From: an uncultured Lachnospiraceae bacterium
GTDB lineage: Bacteria; Bacillota; Clostridia; Lachnospirales; Lachnospiraceae
Assembly: GCA_947626395.1 (NCBI GenBank)
Contig: CANQRU010000006.1
Coordinates: 1 to 64,000 of the forward strand
Direction of reading: 5' to 3'
Length of the DNA: 64,000 nucleotides
Shown: positions 62,922 to 64,000 of the stretch, piece by piece
How positions within the stretch are numbered: the first letter of the stretch is position 1
How the letters are laid out: every line of letters starts with the position of its first letter
Program-made: the position numbers and the translations under genes
Notes under the pieces: generated by a model
Seen by the model: only the letters and a program-made list of their open reading frames with translations
The model's database searches: none
Told to the model about the DNA's origin: nothing

Positions 62922-64000
62922 ATGAATCATTTTCATATAGATTGGAAAAAAGGATTGGAGATGATCCGGCACAGGGCGTCTGCAGAAATTGCCGCTATGC
63001 TGATCGTCTCCATTTTCTGTTGCTGTGCCGCAGAAAGATATCAGAGGAGCGCGGCTCCATCCGCTCAGGCCGGCCAGGAGCAGGAGGGCGCATCCGTTAT
63101 AGCAACTCTTCCTGCGGTTCCTGAGATGACGGACGCGGCGGGATCCGGGGAGATATCTGATCCGAAGCAGGAAATCAGCGCTTCGCAAGCGCTTGATACG
63201 GAAGAAACAGCCGCTGAAAATTCTGTGGCGGAGGAGACGACGGAGGAAGAGACGACGGCGGAAGAGTCCGCAGCCGCTCCCGGGGAAGAGCAAGCGCAGG
63301 AGCAGGAACCGCTGACAGCGGCGAAACTCATGGCGCAGGCCCCGCCTTCTCCCGACAGGCTTAATATGGTATACGAATTCGCTTCGGATATTCCCGGCGA
63401 ACCGGAGGAAAGCTATGCCGGAACCGCATATTACAGACTGACAGAGAGGGACGAGGAGTGGATCTCCAAGCTGTACGGCAACCGGGCGGTCGCACCCGGA
63501 ATGCTGGCCGTGAGTCTGGGAATCACCGGAAAGAACATCGGCAATTATTCCGACTGGACGAACGTAGGCCTGCTGTTTTATGACGGCGACGGCAATATGA
63601 TCCAGGGATACTCCAACGCCAGAGAGATCCTGGCTATGGCGAGCGTGTATTCCTATTTCCATCCGTTTGAAAATATAGACGAGTTCTATCAATATGCGGA
63701 ACAGTTATGGAAAGATTCCCACAAGTACAGTCTTTCTGTCAGCAATGTGTATTTCTGCGAGGGCGAATGCAAATACGCGGATTCCCATACGAACGAAGAT
63801 GATTCCGATGCGGCCTGGTCAGACCCGGATGGGGTTCTTTCCGCCGGAACATCGTCTGGCGACGGGGATCAGACAGACAGCGGAACGTCTGCGCCGGCGT
63901 CCGGCTCCGGCAATACTCCGCAGGGCCCGTCAGGCCCGCAGACATCTTCGGCAGGCATTCCTTCTGACGAGGAGCCTGTTACTGCGGAACCGGCTGCGGA
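62922..64000 (+). CDS. membrane-anchored secreted protein, 3' end outside window
   Basis: An open frame from the ATG at 62922 runs past the right edge (at least 359 residues). It starts with a short basic segment and one hydrophobic helix (about 23-37), then a Glu/Ala/Thr-rich low-complexity stretch (about 45-145), a folded domain (about 150-290; YRLTERDEEWISKLYGN, VSLGITGKNIGNYSDWTNVG) and another Ser/Gly/Pro-rich region. I do not recognise the family. AGGAGTACC lies about 10 bases before the ATG. It follows the cytidylate-kinase-like gene by 19 bases and probably shares its transcript. The product is envelope-associated. Confidence 0.75.
   Translation, partial: MNHFHIDWKKGLEMIRHRASAEIAAMLIVSIFCCCAAERYQRSAAPSAQAGQEQEGASVIATLPAVPEMTDAAGSGEISDPKQEISASQALDTEETAAENSVAEETTEEETTAEESAAAPGEEQAQEQEPLTAAKLMAQAPPSPDRLNMVYEFASDIPGEPEESYAGTAYYRLTERDEEWISKLYGNRAVAPGMLAVSLGITGKNIGNYSDWTNVGLLFYDGDGNMIQGYSNAREILAMASVYSYFHPFENIDEFYQYAEQLWKDSHKYSLSVSNVYFCEGECKYADSHTNEDDSDAAWSDPDGVLSAGTSSGDGDQTDSGTSAPASGSGNTPQGPSGPQTSSAGIPSDEEPVTAEPAA

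Noticed and set aside
1-64000. CRISPR array, tRNA, rRNA, insertion sequence or prophage
   Set aside because: No regularly spaced repeat-spacer pattern, no tRNA T-loop context, no transposase or phage structural gene was found on reading both strands.

Overview
All genes in this 64 kb window lie on the + strand. GC content is moderate, a little over half by eye. Strong AGGAGG-type ribosome sites, sigma-A promoters, a tRNA-sensing T-box leader, SepF and long Clostridia-type division proteins point to a Gram-positive Clostridia chromosome, most likely Lachnospiraceae. No tRNA, rRNA, CRISPR array, transposase or phage gene was seen.

Layout. 0-3 kb: the end of an AAA/DUF4143 ATPase, a UPF0158-like protein and an APH-type kinase with a duplicated N-terminus. 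3-14.7 kb: T-box-thrS, tldD-tldE, msrA, an aromatic-acid-exporter-like protein, a DUF896 protein, proA, and a DUF3160 lipoprotein with an overlapping membrane partner. 14.7-21.9 kb: a structured leader, miaB, mutS and mutL; a 204-base imperfect palindrome separates mutS from mutL. 21.9-33 kb is regulatory and accessory: an HTH-tail protein and a VWA protein; a HipBA-like pair under a palindromic operator; a response regulator-ABC-ABC-kinase module whose regulator is frameshifted; and an ECF sigma-membrane protein-ABC transporter operon. 33-36 kb is rich in toxin-antitoxin genes: an orphan HicB, a decayed type III (ToxN/AbiQ) locus with a short RNA between promoter and terminator, and RelB-YoeB. 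36-43.3 kb: an XRE regulator, a lipoprotein, a second ECF sigma/anti-sigma pair bracketed by copies of a 39-base repeat, SdpR-SdpI and a YhfC-type membrane protease. 43.5-64 kb is core: an MBL hydrolase, miaA, the aluminium-resistance/methionine gamma-lyase family protein, radC, mreC-mreD-pbp2, minC-minD-minE-rodA, an mgsA-like gene with altered catalytic positions, dacF, a P-loop protein, an HlyD-like protein, yggS, sepF, aroB, lspA, rluD, a cytidylate-kinase-like gene and a secreted protein cut by the right edge.

How they work together. The 46.8-60 kb block is a cell-shape and division neighbourhood (MreCD, PBP2, Min system, RodA, DacF, SepF). MutS and MutL form the mismatch-repair pair. 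MiaA and MiaB catalyse successive steps of one tRNA modification but lie about 28 kb apart. The most unusual material is the type III toxin-antitoxin relic, the mutS-mutL palindrome, the repeat family around the second sigma factor, the frameshifted response regulator and the altered MgsA-like active site.
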